In this document: one piece after another, positions 8,112 through 17,717 of the stretch | Position numbering within the stretch: the stretch's first letter is position 1 | Layout: each line of letters opens with the position of its first letter | Position numbers and translations under genes: made by a program | Notes under the pieces: model-generated | Told to the model about the DNA's origin: nothing | The model's database searches: none | The model's input: only the letters and a program-made list of their open reading frames with translations | Assembly (NCBI RefSeq): GCF_003254505.1 | Contig: NZ_QFYP01000001.1 | Coordinates: 1,658,001-1,722,000 of the forward strand | Length of the DNA stretch: 64,000 nucleotides | DNA from: Phenylobacterium hankyongense | GTDB taxonomy: Bacteria; Pseudomonadota; Alphaproteobacteria; Caulobacterales; Caulobacteraceae | Direction: 5' to 3'

Positions 8112-8541
8112 CCGGCGCTGGCACAGCTATCTGGGCGTCTTCATCGCCCCCAGCGTCATCGTCTTCGCCCTGACCGGCTCTCTGCAGGTGTTCCGCCTGC
8201 ACGAGCCCAGCGGCGGCTACACGCCGCCGGCGCTGATCGAAAAGCTCGGCCGGCTGCACAAGGACCAGGTGTTCGCCCCGCTGCCGCCGAAGCCGGCCAA
8301 GCCCGCGCCGCCGGCCGGGGCGCCGAAGCCGGCCGCCAAGCCGGCCGAGCACGCTGAGCCCGCGCCCAAGCCCGCCCACCTGGCGCTGCAGTGGTTCGCC
8401 ATCGGGCTCGGCGTGCTGCTGGCCACCTCCACCGCGCTCGGCCTGTGGATGGCGCTGGCCTACAGCGCCCAGAAGGGCCGGCTGCTGGTGCTCCTGCTGC
8501 TCGGCGTGGCGGTCCCGGCGGCGCTGGTGCTGCTGGGCTAG
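8047..8541 (+). CDS. PepSY-associated membrane protein (short form)
   Basis: The protein has 164 residues from a TTG start with GGAG nine bases upstream. The N-terminal IRRWHSYLGVFIAPSVIVFALTGSLQVFRLHE is the signature first helix of PepSY-associated membrane proteins. A Pro/Ala/Lys-rich periplasmic segment (about residues 75-115) leads to two more helices near the C terminus. In other genomes such short PepSY_TM proteins lie near iron-uptake or reductase genes. It ends with a 4-base overlap, stop to stop, with the convergent nitroreductase gene. The function is not established. Confidence 0.75.
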   Translation: MARPTRNPTRRGGNPALKLAAIRRWHSYLGVFIAPSVIVFALTGSLQVFRLHEPSGGYTPPALIEKLGRLHKDQVFAPLPPKPAKPAPPAGAPKPAAKPAEHAEPAPKPAHLALQWFAIGLGVLLATSTALGLWMALAYSAQKGRLLVLLLLGVAVPAALVLLG

Positions 8542-9200
8542 TCGAACCCCCGCAACTCGCCCCAGAGCTCGAACGGGTCGCGGGACGCCTTCAGGGCGTT
8601 GATCGGCGCGTCGGGGTCGCGGTAGCCCATGGCCATGCCGGCGAACAGCATGTGATCGTCGGGCAGGCCCAGGAACGTCGCCACCGTCTGCGGATAGCGG
8701 GCCCAGTATTCCTGCGGGCAGGTGTCGAGCCCGCGCTCCACCGCCAGCAGCATGACGTTCTGCATGTACATGCCGAGGTCCGCCCACTGCGGCGGCTCGA
8801 GCTTGCGGTCGAGGCAGAAGAACATCCCAACCGGCGCGCCGAAGAAGGCGCCGTTCTTCGCCAGCTGCCGCAGGCGGGCCGGCTTGTCCTCGCGGGGGAT
8901 GCCGAGGGTCGCGTAGAGGTCCTCGCCGTTCTGGAAGCGGCGGGTGCGGAACGGCTCCCACAGGTTCGGCGGATAGACGTCGTACTCCGGCGTTTCGCCG
9001 AAGGGGTTCGTCGCAACGACAGCCTTGAAGGCGGCCAGCGGCTCGCCGGCGAGGGCGTAGACCCGCCACGGCTGCAGGTTGCCGCCCGACGGCGCCTTGG
9101 CCGCCGCCTCGAGGATCCCGCGCACCACCGCGCCCGGCACCGGATCGGGACGGAAGGCGCGGACGGAGACCCGAGCGGCCACGGCCTCGGACACGTTCAC
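8538..9200 (-). CDS. nitroreductase-family FMN oxidoreductase
   Basis: The protein has 220 residues, the normal size for the NfnB/NfsA-like family. The N terminus carries RVSVRAFRPDPVP and the FMN-phosphate-binding APSGGNLQPWRVYAL. Downstream are the dimer-interface segments AVERGLDTCPQEYW and MGYRDPDAPINALKASR, and a C terminus ending in a Phe-Asp. The enzyme should reduce nitroaromatics or quinones with NAD(P)H in the cytoplasm; the physiological substrate is unknown. It is a single gene divergent from mtgA. Confidence 0.88.
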   Translation of the reverse strand: MNVSEAVAARVSVRAFRPDPVPGAVVRGILEAAAKAPSGGNLQPWRVYALAGEPLAAFKAVVATNPFGETPEYDVYPPNLWEPFRTRRFQNGEDLYATLGIPREDKPARLRQLAKNGAFFGAPVGMFFCLDRKLEPPQWADLGMYMQNVMLLAVERGLDTCPQEYWARYPQTVATFLGLPDDHMLFAGMAMGYRDPDAPINALKASRDPFELWGELRGFD

Positions 9201-9303
9201 CAGCTCGCCCCGTTCATGAACTCAAAACCCCTGCCGGCCCACGCTCTCGGCTGCGGGCAAATCAGCTAGCATCGTCGCCCCAGGTCAACGCAAGGACAGG
9301 CGC

Positions 9304-10038
9304 TTGAGCAAGAGACCCAGGCCCCGGCGGGCCAAGGCGGCGCCGCGGCGGCGCGGCGTGTTCGGCCGCCTTTTCCGCATCCTCATGGTGGTGGTGCTGG
9401 TCTTCGGCCTAGTCGGGCCGGCGGCGGTGGTCGCCGTCTACCGCTTCGTGCCGCCGCCGATGACCTTCCTGATGGTCGAGCGCATGTTCCAGGGCCGCGG
9501 CTTCGACCGCCGCTGGGTCCCGCTGCAGCGCATCTCGCCGCGCCTGGTGGGCGCGGTCATCGCCGCCGAGGACTCCGGCTTCTGCCAGCACCACGGCTTC
9601 GAGTTCGCCGCCATGCAGAAGGCGATGGTCGCCAACGAGCGCGGCGGCAAGATCCGCGGCGGCTCCACCATCAGCCAGCAGACCGCCAAGAACGTCTTCC
9701 TGTGGCCGCACCGCGACTATGTCCGCAAGGGCCTGGAGGCCTGGTTCACCGTCCTGATCGAGGCGATCTGGGGCAAGCCGCGGATCATGGAGGTCTACCT
9801 GAACTCCATCGAATGGGGTCCCGGCGTCTACGGCGCCGAAGCCGCCGCCCAGCGCAACTTCCATGTCAGCGCCGCCAACCTGACCCCCGCCCAGGCCGCC
9901 CGCCTCGCCGCCATCGTGCCGAAGCCGCTGGAATGGAAGGCCGCCCGCCCGGGCCCCTACATCCAGCGCCGCAGCGGCAGGATCGTGGCCCGCGCCGGGA
10001 CCGTGCGGCGGCAGGGGCTGGCCGAGTGTGTGTGGTGA
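9304..10038 (+). CDS. mtgA: monofunctional biosynthetic peptidoglycan transglycosylase
   Basis: The protein has 244 residues from a TTG start preceded by AAGGACAGG. It begins with a basic tail and one membrane helix (about residues 24-45), followed by a GT51 glycosyltransferase domain. Family motifs are [14 protein letters not shown] (with the catalytic Glu), [18 protein letters not shown], and [20 protein letters not shown]. It polymerises lipid II into glycan strands in the periplasm without a transpeptidase domain. Length and motif order match MtgA. The gene appears monocistronic. Confidence 0.93.
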   Translation: MSKRPRPRRAKAAPRRRGVFGRLFRILMVVVLVFGLVGPAAVVAVYRFVPPPMTFLMVERMFQGRGFDRRWVPLQRISPRLVGAVIAAEDSGFCQHHGFEFAAMQKAMVANERGGKIRGGSTISQQTAKNVFLWPHRDYVRKGLEAWFTVLIEAIWGKPRIMEVYLNSIEWGPGVYGAEAAAQRNFHVSAANLTPAQAARLAAIVPKPLEWKAARPGPYIQRRSGRIVARAGTVRRQGLAECVW

Positions 10039-10192
10039 CGATCCAAGCTGCGGCGTGGCGTCGCGAGCCGATCGGGCGAGGGGTAGTGGCGCGGCGGCGC
10101 TTGGGCCACTAGGCTTGGCCGCGAGTCTCTGGGACGGGCAAGGACGGGCCGCGCCGCATCGAGGGCGGCGGCCTTACGGAGGAAATTCGGGA

Positions 10193-10807
10193 ATGCTTCG
10201 CTCTAGCTTCGTCTTCGCCGCGCTCGCGGCGGCGCTGGCGTTCGGCCCGGCCGCCCAGACCCAGGCCCAGATGCCCGCGCCCGCGGCCCCGGCCCCCTCG
10301 CACCCGGCCTACGGCCAGCAGCAGTTGGACGCATTCGCCCGGGCGACCGTCGATATTCAGGCCCTGGGCTCGCAGGATCCCGACGCCATGACCCGGTCGA
10401 TCCAGGCCAACGGCCTCAGCGTCGAGCAGTACAACGAGATGGGCGACGCCATGCGCGGCGACCCGGCGCTGGCCGCCAGCCTCGATCCCTTCCTGCAGCA
10501 CGCCCGGGTCGAGCGGGTGGCGAGCGACGCCGCCGCCGGCCGCTACCAGCCGCATCCGGGGGCGGCGGCGACCTCCAGCCGCGCCTCCAGGACCCGCGCG
10601 GCCAGCAGCCATGTCTCCAGCGGCAAGGCCTCGCGCCACGGCAAGCGCCACGCGACCAGCGCCCACAGGTCCGCGTCCAGCCGCCACCACGTCGGCAAGA
10701 CCTCCCGCACCACCGGCCATCACGCCACGGCGCGCCACAGCGCCAGCCGCCACGCCGCGACGCACACCACCCACAAGCCGGCGACCCGGCGCCACCGCAA
10801 GAGCTGA
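10193..10807 (+). CDS. exported DUF4168-like protein with a basic His/Ser/Arg tail
   Basis: The protein has 204 residues, starting at the ATG at 10193 behind a strong GGAGG. A signal peptide ends near AQTQAQ (residue about 23). Residues about 40-105 (QQQLDAFARATVDIQAL ... GLSVEQYNEMGDAMRGDP) resemble the DUF4168 helical domain. The last 90 residues are almost only Ser, Arg, His, Lys, Ala and Thr and resemble a histone-like tail with a very high positive charge. It would be periplasmic or surface-bound and could contact anionic polymers. The function is unknown. Confidence 0.75.
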   Translation: MLRSSFVFAALAAALAFGPAAQTQAQMPAPAAPAPSHPAYGQQQLDAFARATVDIQALGSQDPDAMTRSIQANGLSVEQYNEMGDAMRGDPALAASLDPFLQHARVERVASDAAAGRYQPHPGAAATSSRASRTRAASSHVSSGKASRHGKRHATSAHRSASSRHHVGKTSRTTGHHATARHSASRHAATHTTHKPATRRHRKS

Positions 10808-10893
10808 GGGGCGGCGGGGTCATCCTTGACTCCGCAACCCCAGCCCCTCAAACCGCCTGCCAACCGCAACAATCTCCCCCATAGGAGCTGTCG

Positions 10894-12009
10894 ATGCGCG
10901 TAGGTGTGCCCCGCGAAATCAAGCCGGACGAGTACCGGGTGGGGCTGACGCCCACCGCCGTCCGCGAATACGTCACCCACGGGCACGAGGTGGTGGTCGA
11001 GACGGCCGCCGGCCAGGGCGCGGGCTATGCCGACGAGGCTTACCGGCGGGCCGGGGCCAAGGTCCTGGCCACCGCCGAGGCGGTGTTCGCCGAGGCCGAG
11101 CTGATCATCAAGGTCAAGGAGCCGCAGCCCGCCGAGTGGGCCCGGCTGGGCGAGCGGCACATCCTCTTCACCTACCTGCACCTGGCGCCCGACCCGGCCC
11201 AGGCTGAGGGCCTGCTGACGTCGGGCTGCGCGGCGATCGCCTATGAGACGGTGACCGACGACGCCGGCGGCCTGCCGCTGCTGGCGCCGATGTCGGAGGT
11301 GGCCGGCCGCATCGCGGTGTTCTCGGCCGGCGAGACCCTGCTGAAGCACAACGGCGGCATGGGCCTCTTGCTCTCCGGCGTGCCCGGCGTGCCGCCGGCG
11401 CGGATCGTGGTGCTGGGCGGCGGCGTGGTCGGCATGAACGCCGCGCGGATGGCCGCCGGCCTGGGCGCCGAGGTGGTGATCGTCGAGCGCTCGATCCCGC
11501 GCATGCGCGAGCTCGACAACATGTTCCAGGGCCGCATCCTCACCCGCTATTCCACCGCCGACGCGGTTGACGAGGAGGTGCTGAAGGCCGACGTGGTGAT
11601 CGGCGCGGTGCTGACCGCCGGCGCCGCCGCGCCCAAGCTGGTGCGCCGCGAGCACCTGAAGAAGATGAAGCCCGGCTCGGTGCTGGTGGACGTCTCCATC
11701 GACCAGGGCGGCTGTTTCGAGACCTCGCGGCCGACGACCCACAACGATCCGACCTACACCGTCGACGGCGTGGTCCACTACTGCGTGGCCAACATGCCGG
11801 GCGCCGCGCCCCGCACCTCGTCCGAGGCGCTCGGCCACGCCACCCTGCCGTTCGGCCTTCAGCTCGCCGACCACGGCCTCGACGCCCTGACGACCAACCG
11901 CCACCTCGCCAAGGGCCTCAACGTGCTGAAGGGCCAGCTGACCCACCCGGCGGTGGCGCAGGCGCTCGGCAAGGCGTTCGCGGACCCGTACGGGGCGTGG
12001 AAGGGGTAG
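10894..12009 (+). CDS. ald: alanine dehydrogenase
   Basis: The protein has 371 residues, the normal length for NAD-dependent L-alanine dehydrogenase, which interconverts alanine and pyruvate plus ammonia. The N terminus [20 protein letters not shown] and the [10 protein letters not shown] segment hold the substrate-binding Arg and Lys. The Rossmann motif [23 protein letters not shown] lies near residue 175, and the segment [21 protein letters not shown] near residue 270 is diagnostic. The start is the ATG after TAGGAGCTGTCG. The gene is followed by a repeat-rich spacer. Confidence 0.96.
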   Translation: MRVGVPREIKPDEYRVGLTPTAVREYVTHGHEVVVETAAGQGAGYADEAYRRAGAKVLATAEAVFAEAELIIKVKEPQPAEWARLGERHILFTYLHLAPDPAQAEGLLTSGCAAIAYETVTDDAGGLPLLAPMSEVAGRIAVFSAGETLLKHNGGMGLLLSGVPGVPPARIVVLGGGVVGMNAARMAAGLGAEVVIVERSIPRMRELDNMFQGRILTRYSTADAVDEEVLKADVVIGAVLTAGAAAPKLVRREHLKKMKPGSVLVDVSIDQGGCFETSRPTTHNDPTYTVDGVVHYCVANMPGAAPRTSSEALGHATLPFGLQLADHGLDALTTNRHLAKGLNVLKGQLTHPAVAQALGKAFADPYGAWKG

Positions 12010-12178
12010 GCATCCCGCTCCTCCCCTGCGCAGCGGGGGAGGGGGACCATCGGCCGAAGAGCCGATGGTGGAGGGGGCGCGGGCTTGGCGCGGTGCGTCG
12101 GCTCGCCCCCTCCGTCACGCCCTCTTCGGGGCGCGCCACCTCCCCCGTCCTCTTCGGGACAGGGGAGGAGCGTAAGGC
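12010..12178. repeat. imperfect palindromic intergenic repeat (CTCCCC...GGGGAG family)
   Basis: This spacer between the convergent ald and peptidase genes is filled with complementary segments: CTCCTCCCCTGCG near the left end pairs with AGGGGAGGAGCG at the right end, and inner stems include ACCATCGGC/GCCGATGGT, GGAGGGGGCG/CGCCCCCTCC and CGTCCTCTTCGGGACAGG. It is a large dispersed repeat type seen in Caulobacterales. It may also act as a bidirectional terminator. No gene is visible in it. Confidence 0.65.
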
Positions 12179-13546
12179 TTACTTCGCCGCCGCCGGCGGC
12201 GTCGCCTTGAACCGGCCCGCGGCGCCCGGGAACACCACCGGGCTCTCGAAGCCGTCGGGGCCGATGGCGCTGAGGCCGAAGAACCAGTCGTCGATGTTGA
12301 CATCCTTCAGCACCACCTGGCCGGAGGTCCCGGCCAGCCGCGAGTAGCGCCACTGCGGGTCGGTGGTGGAGCGCCACCAGGCCCGGTAGGCCACGGCGTC
12401 GCGGCTGGGCGTCCACTTCAGGGTGGTGTCGGAGGTCACCGCACCGGCGATGTCGACGCCCTCGGGCGGCGTCGGCGCCGAGGCCAGGCTGGCCATCGCC
12501 AGCAAGTTCAGCCGCGTCACCTGGGCCAGGTAGTCGAAGTCCACGCCCTCGATCACGTCGCCGTACTTGACGCCGTTCTCGGTGCGCAGGTCCTGGTGCT
12601 GGCGGGTGTAGTTTTCCGCCGCCTCGGTGACCCGCACCGCGGGGAAGCCGGCCTTCAGCATCGGCACCTGGTCGCCGCTGCGGCCGTAGCGGTCGGTGCG
12701 GTAGACCATGATCACGTCGAAGTTGGTCAGGTAGCGGTCGGCGAGCGCGTCCATCACCCGGGCGAGGTTGCGCGACGGGCTGTCCACCTCGCCGCCGTTG
12801 TAGCGCCGCCGGTCGGCCTCGGCCGCCGTCTCCACCGTGCGCGTGCCCTCGGAGAAGACCCGCACGTGGGTGTTGTCCGCGACCCCGTTCTGCCCGTGCG
12901 AGTTGCCGACGATGTCGTTGTTGAGGTCGGCCTCCACCTGCCAGCCGTGGGCGGTGGCGTAGTCCGCCAGCACCTTGCCGCCGTAGAGCCCCTGCTCCTC
13001 GCCGGAGAGCACCGCGAACACCAGGGTGGCGGGGAACTTGTGCTTCGACAGCACCCGTGCGGCCTCCATCACCGCCGCCACGCCCGAGGCGTCGTCGTTG
13101 GCCCCGGGGGCGTCGGCCGTGGCGTTCAGCGGGTCGGAGACGCGGCTGTCCATATGGCCGGAGATGACGATCACCCGCTCGGGGTCGGTCGTCCCCTTCT
13201 GGATGGCCAGCACGTCCATCACCTCGGTGGGCTTGGGGATGCGGGCGGCGGTGAACACCTCGCTGGGCGTCTCCACCGTCAGGCAGCCGCCGCAGTCCTT
13301 CGACATCTGGGCGAACTCGGCGGCGACCCAGCGCCGGGCCGCGCCGATGCCGCGCTTGTCGGACTTGGTGTCGGAAAGGGTGTGGCGGGTGCCGAACCCG
13401 ACCAGCCGCTGGATGATCGCCTGCTGCCGCGCGCTCGACACCTCGCCGGACAGTTGCCGCAGCAGCGGCTGTTCGCCGCCAAGCGGCTGGGCGTGGGCGG
13501 TGGCGGCGATGGCCGACACGGCGGCGGCGAGAACAAGACGGCGCAA
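12179..13546 (-). CDS. exported M28-family zinc aminopeptidase
   Basis: The protein has 455 residues with a signal peptide ending in ATAHAQ (residue about 20). The M28 domain carries the di-zinc ligands in order: [24 protein letters not shown], and LNNDIVGN. A fibronectin-like C-terminal domain (about residues 355-440: [17 protein letters not shown] ... [14 protein letters not shown]) follows. It should hydrolyse peptides in the periplasm or outside the cell. It lies downstream of a cytochrome lipoprotein and a TonB receptor on the same strand, about 60 bases away, so the three may serve uptake and processing of a common substrate. This is inferred from position only. Confidence 0.9.
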   Translation of the reverse strand: MRRLVLAAAVSAIAATAHAQPLGGEQPLLRQLSGEVSSARQQAIIQRLVGFGTRHTLSDTKSDKRGIGAARRWVAAEFAQMSKDCGGCLTVETPSEVFTAARIPKPTEVMDVLAIQKGTTDPERVIVISGHMDSRVSDPLNATADAPGANDDASGVAAVMEAARVLSKHKFPATLVFAVLSGEEQGLYGGKVLADYATAHGWQVEADLNNDIVGNSHGQNGVADNTHVRVFSEGTRTVETAAEADRRRYNGGEVDSPSRNLARVMDALADRYLTNFDVIMVYRTDRYGRSGDQVPMLKAGFPAVRVTEAAENYTRQHQDLRTENGVKYGDVIEGVDFDYLAQVTRLNLLAMASLASAPTPPEGVDIAGAVTSDTTLKWTPSRDAVAYRAWWRSTTDPQWRYSRLAGTSGQVVLKDVNIDDWFFGLSAIGPDGFESPVVFPGAAGRFKATPPAAAK

Positions 13547-13609
13547 GGGCGGGCTCCAGGTCTGAAGGCGGCGGGACCTTCGCTCCGGATCAGCTTGGCC
13601 GCAAGCGCT

Positions 13610-15655
13610 TCAGAACACCGCGCTCACCGCCAGCCGCGCGGAGATCGGCTCCAGGGGATGGCGGTGCACGTCCTCGACCCCGCCGGCCGGCTCGCCGGGC
13701 AGCCGGTCGGTGTAGAAATAGGCCGCGGCGTCGTCCTTGGAATTGGTGACGTTGAACACGTCGAGCTGCACCTTCAGCTTCGGCGTGATCCGGTAGCCGA
13801 GGTTGAGGTTCAGCTCGCGGTAGCCGGCCGAGCGCACACGGTTGTCCGGCGTCAGGGCGTGCTCGCCGAGGTCGCGGAACTCCAGCGCCCCGAACCAGGG
13901 GCCGAGGTTGTCCACCAGCATCCCGGCCGAGGCCACCAGGCTGGGGGCGTCCTCGATGTAGGGGCCGGCCGGGTCGCCGTCGGTGTAGCGGGCGCGGCTG
14001 AGCGCCAGGTTGGCGTTCAGCTCGATCCAGCGGAACGGCCGGTACTGGGCGGTGACCTCGACGCCGCGCCGCCGGCCGGGCCGTCCGGCCTCCGTCTGGC
14101 CGGCGTCGGCGTTGTAGGTCAGCTCGCTGGCGAAGCTCATCTCGAAGGCGGTGACCGCGGCCTGCACGTGCGGGATGGCGCTGGTCCGCAGGCCCACCTC
14201 GTAGCCCGTGGACTTCACCAGGAACGGCGGCCGGGCGACCACCCCGACGTCGGACAGGGTCCCCGCCCGCACGTCGTTGGAGTGGAAGCCGCCCCCGGCG
14301 CTGACATAGAGCTCGGTCCTGTTCCAGGGTCCGAGGATCAGGCTGGCCTTGGGCTGTAGGACGCTGGCCTGCCGGGCCCCGGAAAGCCCGCCGACCAGGT
14401 TCTCGTCCTGCGCCGCGAAGTGGTCGAGCCGCAAGCCCGTCACGGTGCGCGCCCAGTCGCTCCAGCGCAGGGTGGTCTCGGCGAACGCCGACAGGTTCCC
14501 CTCCCGCACCCGATCGGCCAGCAGGGTCTCCAGGTCGACGCGGCGCAGGGTGTGGCGGGCGTCCACATAGATGTCGTCCCAGCGGCCCTGGACGCCGAGC
14601 GTGGTCTCCGCCGCGACGCCCAGCACGGCGTGAGTGAACCCGGCCTGCGCCTGGCCGCCCAGGGTGGTGCGCCGGTCGTTCTGGGCGTGCTGGTCGCCGT
14701 TCACCGGGTCGTCGAGGAAATGGGTGAAGTCGTTCCACAGGGTGAGCTGGCTGCGGATCGCATAGGCCGAGACGCCGAGCCGCGCCGCGCCCAGCTGGCG
14801 ATCGAGCGTCCCCGACAAGCTGAACCTCTCTGCCTGGCCGCCGTCCGACGGATCCAGCGTGCCGAAGCGCGAGATCAGCCGCCCCTCCGCCACCGCCCGT
14901 TCCGGCTGGTCGGTGGTGGCGTTCCAGAGGCCGCGGTAATAGAGCGCCGTCAGGGCCGCGCCGTCCGCGGCGTCGCCCTGGCTCAGCCGCAGCGCGGCGT
15001 TGACCTTGCGCAGGTCGTCCGGATGGTCCCAGGGCCCGTCCAGGTGGACCGCCTCGCCGGCCATCGTCAGCCGCGCGTCGCTCGCCAGCGGGACCGTGCC
15101 GCCGGCGAACAGCCGCTGGTCGCCCACCGTGCCGACGCTGGCCGCGGCCTGCACCGGCAGCGTGTCCACCAGGCCCATGCGCACCGCGCCCACCGAGGAG
15201 AAATCGCCCTCGGCGGCGTCGTAGGGTCCCTTGGTGAAGCGGATGCCGGAGGCCAGCTCCGGGATCAGGAAGTTGAGGTCGGTGTAGCCCTGGCCGTGGG
15301 CGTGGGTCCGCTCGTTCACCGGCATGCCGTCGACGAAGGTGGCGAGGTCGGTGCCGTGGTCGAGGTTGAAGCCGCGCAGCAGGTACTGGTTGGCCTTGCC
15401 CTCGCCGGAATGCACGGTGACCACCAGCCCGGGCACGGTCTCCAGCAGCTGGCCGACGCGATAGACCGGCCGCAGCTCCAGCTCCTGCTTGGTGACCGCG
15501 CCCTGCGAGGCCGTCGAGGCCACGCCCAGCAGGTCGAGGGTGGAGGCGGTGACCACCACCTCGGACAGGGTCTTCTGCGGCGGCGCCTGGGCGTGCAGCG
15601 GCGCTGCCAGCGCGCAGGCGGCGGCGCTGGCGGTCAGGGCGGCGAGGGGCCGCAT
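13610..15655 (-). CDS. TonB-dependent outer-membrane receptor
   Basis: The protein has 681 residues: a signal peptide ending in LHAQ (about residue 23), a TonB-box-like SEVVVTAS, and a plug domain with ETVPGLVVTVHSGEGKANQYLLRGFNLDHGTDLATFVDGMPVNERTHAHGQGYTDLN. The rest alternates aromatic residues in beta strands and ends in a C-terminal Phe (VSAVF), as expected for a 22-stranded barrel. The HG-rich plug is typical of receptors whose substrate is not a siderophore (for example a metal or small organic ligand), but the ligand is unknown. Its start lies one base after the stop of the haem lipoprotein gene, so the two are cotranscribed. Confidence 0.92.
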   Translation of the reverse strand: MRPLAALTASAAACALAAPLHAQAPPQKTLSEVVVTASTLDLLGVASTASQGAVTKQELELRPVYRVGQLLETVPGLVVTVHSGEGKANQYLLRGFNLDHGTDLATFVDGMPVNERTHAHGQGYTDLNFLIPELASGIRFTKGPYDAAEGDFSSVGAVRMGLVDTLPVQAAASVGTVGDQRLFAGGTVPLASDARLTMAGEAVHLDGPWDHPDDLRKVNAALRLSQGDAADGAALTALYYRGLWNATTDQPERAVAEGRLISRFGTLDPSDGGQAERFSLSGTLDRQLGAARLGVSAYAIRSQLTLWNDFTHFLDDPVNGDQHAQNDRRTTLGGQAQAGFTHAVLGVAAETTLGVQGRWDDIYVDARHTLRRVDLETLLADRVREGNLSAFAETTLRWSDWARTVTGLRLDHFAAQDENLVGGLSGARQASVLQPKASLILGPWNRTELYVSAGGGFHSNDVRAGTLSDVGVVARPPFLVKSTGYEVGLRTSAIPHVQAAVTAFEMSFASELTYNADAGQTEAGRPGRRRGVEVTAQYRPFRWIELNANLALSRARYTDGDPAGPYIEDAPSLVASAGMLVDNLGPWFGALEFRDLGEHALTPDNRVRSAGYRELNLNLGYRITPKLKVQLDVFNVTNSKDDAAAYFYTDRLPGEPAGGVEDVHRHPLEPISARLAVSAVF

Positions 15656-15656
15656 G

Positions 15657-16211
15657 TCACGGCTTGGCGGTCGGGGCCGGCGCCGAGGTCGGTGCGTTCC
15701 AGTCGGGCAGCTTGCCGGGCGGCTCGCCGCCCTCAGCCTTCAGCTGCGGGTCGATGACGTACTGCTTGTGGCAGGCGGTGCAGACCTCGTAGACGCGGCC
15801 GCCGGCGTCGAACACCGCCTGCTTGTCGTGATTCTCGGCCGCCGCCTTGGCCTCGGTCGCCCGCGCGGTGAGCGCCTGGGCGTAGCGGTTCCAGTCTGCC
15901 TCCGGCGCCCGGATGCGGCCGGGCAGCTGCAGGAGGTTGCCGGCCTCGATCAGGGTGGCGGCGCCGTTCTCCAGCCTCTCCCAGCCCTCCTGGGTGGTCG
16001 GCGACAGGTCCCGCTCGCCCTTGTCGGTGATCTCCGTGCCCGAGCCCTGCCAGTAGGCGAAGGCGGCCGGATCGACCACGTGGCCCATCAGCTCGGCCAT
16101 CGGCAGGCCGGTTGCGAACTTCGCAGCCCCGGCCGGCGGCGGCGCGGGCTTCGGCGGCGCACAGCCGGACAGCAACCCCGCGCAGGCGGCCAGCATCATC
16201 AAGCGCTTCAA
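15657..16211 (-). CDS. haem-binding lipoprotein (cytochrome c-like)
   Basis: The protein has 184 residues starting at a TTG (16211) behind GGGGGGACAA. Its N terminus MKRLMMLAACAGLLSGC is a lipoprotein signal with lipobox LSGC. Residues about 140-160 contain one CxxCH haem site (EVCTACHKQYVID), and the helical four-helix-bundle layout resembles cytochrome c'-like proteins. Lipid anchoring would place it on the periplasmic side of a membrane. It is translationally linked to the TonB receptor downstream and is divergent from a membrane-anchored winged-helix protein, which may regulate it. The pairing of a haem lipoprotein with a receptor suggests redox handling of the imported ligand, but this is conjecture. 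Confidence 0.85.
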   Translation of the reverse strand: MKRLMMLAACAGLLSGCAPPKPAPPPAGAAKFATGLPMAELMGHVVDPAAFAYWQGSGTEITDKGERDLSPTTQEGWERLENGAATLIEAGNLLQLPGRIRAPEADWNRYAQALTARATEAKAAAENHDKQAVFDAGGRVYEVCTACHKQYVIDPQLKAEGGEPPGKLPDWNAPTSAPAPTAKP

Positions 16212-16322
16212 GGCGTTGTCCCCCCACGTCCTACTTGTCGCCCGAGGATACTTTGCCATTCCCGGCCGGGTCCGGTTATTTACGGTTCGGCTCCCGCGGC
16301 GCGGGTTACAGAAGGTTACAGA

Positions 16323-17624
16323 ATGGCCCCGGCGGAGGCGCAGGAGGAGCTGACGCGGCAGGCGGCGCTGCTGCGCGCCCATGGCGTGCTCGGCCGCTCG
16401 GGCGTTCTCCAGCGGCTGTTCGACTACCTGGCGCAAGCCGGCCGCGCCGACGCCCGGCCCAAGGAGGTCGAGATCGCGCTCGCGGTGTTCGGCAAGGCCA
16501 CCGCCTTCGACGGCGGTCAGGACGCCACCGTGCGGGTCTACATGCACCGCCTGCGCAAGAAGCTGGACGAGTTCTACGCCGGTCCGGGCCGCGACCAGCC
16601 GGTGCGGCTCTCCATCCCCAAGGGCGAATACCGCATCGACGTGCAGCCCGCCGCCGCGCCGGCGCCCGCGCCGCAGCCGCAGCCGCAGCCGCAGCCGCAG
16701 CCGCAGCCGCAGCGGCGCCCCGGCCGCGGCTTCTGGATCGCGGCCCTCGTCCTGGTGCTGGCGCTGAACGCCCTGGCCTGGGCGGCCTTCCGCCTGGCGG
16801 CGCCCGGGGACGGCCTGGCCGGAGTGCGCCGCAGCCCGCCCTGGGCCCAGCTCCTGACCCGTGAGCGGCCGCTGATCCTGGCGGTCGGCGACTACTACAT
16901 CTTCGGCGACATCGACGAGGCGACCGGCTCCGGCCGGCTGGTCCGCGAATACACGGTCAACGGCAAGAACGACCTGGACGGCTTCCTGATGGCGCATCCC
17001 GGCCTGGCGGAACGCTACCGCGACCTCGACCTGTTCTACCTGCCGACCTCCGCCGCCGCGGCCCTGCGGGACGTGATGCCGGTGCTGGCGCCGAAGGCGG
17101 CGCATCGCGACGCGGTGCGGGTGGTGATGGCCTCGGACCTGACGCCCGAGATGCTGAAGCACGACGACATCGTCTACCTGGGCTACCTCTCGGGCCTGGG
17201 CGTGCTGCGCGACCCGGTGTTCGCCGGCTCCCGCTACCGGGTGGGCGACACCTACGACGAGCTGGTCGACACCCGCACGGCGCGCCGCTACGCGAGCCAG
17301 GAGGGCGGGCCGGGTGACGCCCAGGCGAGCCAGCGCGACTATGGCTACGTCTCCAGTTTCCGCGGCCCGACCGGCAACCGCATCCTGGTGATCGCCGGGG
17401 CCCGCGACGTGGCCCTGACCCAGATCTCCGAGGCGCTCACCACGCCGGCGACCCTGAAGGCGCTGGCCGCCAGGGGCGGCGGCGCCGACGCTTTCGAGGC
17501 CCTTTACGAGGTTGCGGGCATTCGCCGCAGCAGCCTCGGCGGCCGGCTGATCGAGGTTTCCCCCTTGCAGGCGGACCGCATCTGGGCCCCGCAGCGGGCG
17601 CCGCTGAAGTTCCCCGCCGGCTGA
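16323..17624 (+). CDS. membrane-anchored winged-helix protein (ToxR-like layout)
   Basis: The protein has 433 residues. Residues about 1-108 look like a winged-helix DNA-binding domain: ARPKEVEIALAVFGKATAF ... VRVYMHRLRKKLDEFYAG ... VRLSIPKGEYRIDV. A linker of Pro-Gln pairs (coded by seven perfect CCGCAG units) is followed by one membrane helix (about residues 137-160). A 270-residue domain, predicted periplasmic, has no motif I recognise. The layout is that of one-component transmembrane regulators. The gene is divergent from the haem lipoprotein/TonB receptor operon with a 111-base gap, so those genes are the first candidate targets. The wHTH type also occurs in adenylate-cyclase-like proteins, so DNA binding is not proven. 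Confidence 0.8.
   Translation: MAPAEAQEELTRQAALLRAHGVLGRSGVLQRLFDYLAQAGRADARPKEVEIALAVFGKATAFDGGQDATVRVYMHRLRKKLDEFYAGPGRDQPVRLSIPKGEYRIDVQPAAAPAPAPQPQPQPQPQPQPQRRPGRGFWIAALVLVLALNALAWAAFRLAAPGDGLAGVRRSPPWAQLLTRERPLILAVGDYYIFGDIDEATGSGRLVREYTVNGKNDLDGFLMAHPGLAERYRDLDLFYLPTSAAAALRDVMPVLAPKAAHRDAVRVVMASDLTPEMLKHDDIVYLGYLSGLGVLRDPVFAGSRYRVGDTYDELVDTRTARRYASQEGGPGDAQASQRDYGYVSSFRGPTGNRILVIAGARDVALTQISEALTTPATLKALAARGGGADAFEALYEVAGIRRSSLGGRLIEVSPLQADRIWAPQRAPLKFPAG
16671..16712 (+). repeat. hexanucleotide microsatellite (CCGCAG)x7 inside the winged-helix gene
   Basis: Seven perfect tandem CCGCAG units encode the Pro-Gln linker between the DNA-binding domain and the membrane helix. Slippage would change linker length by two residues per unit without breaking the frame. 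Confidence 0.85.
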
Positions 17625-17717
17625 GCCTTCCGGGCCGACCGGCAAAGGGGTAAGGAACCGGCCCGCCCCGCGCCGCCTTCTCCCGCGCCCCTCCCCCGCG
17701 CCGCCTACCAAGGATCG

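Noticed and set aside
17658-17684. EcfG promoter upstream of the DedA gene
   Set aside because: GGAAC is present but the base pattern at the correct spacing is CCTT, and it falls in a C-rich run.
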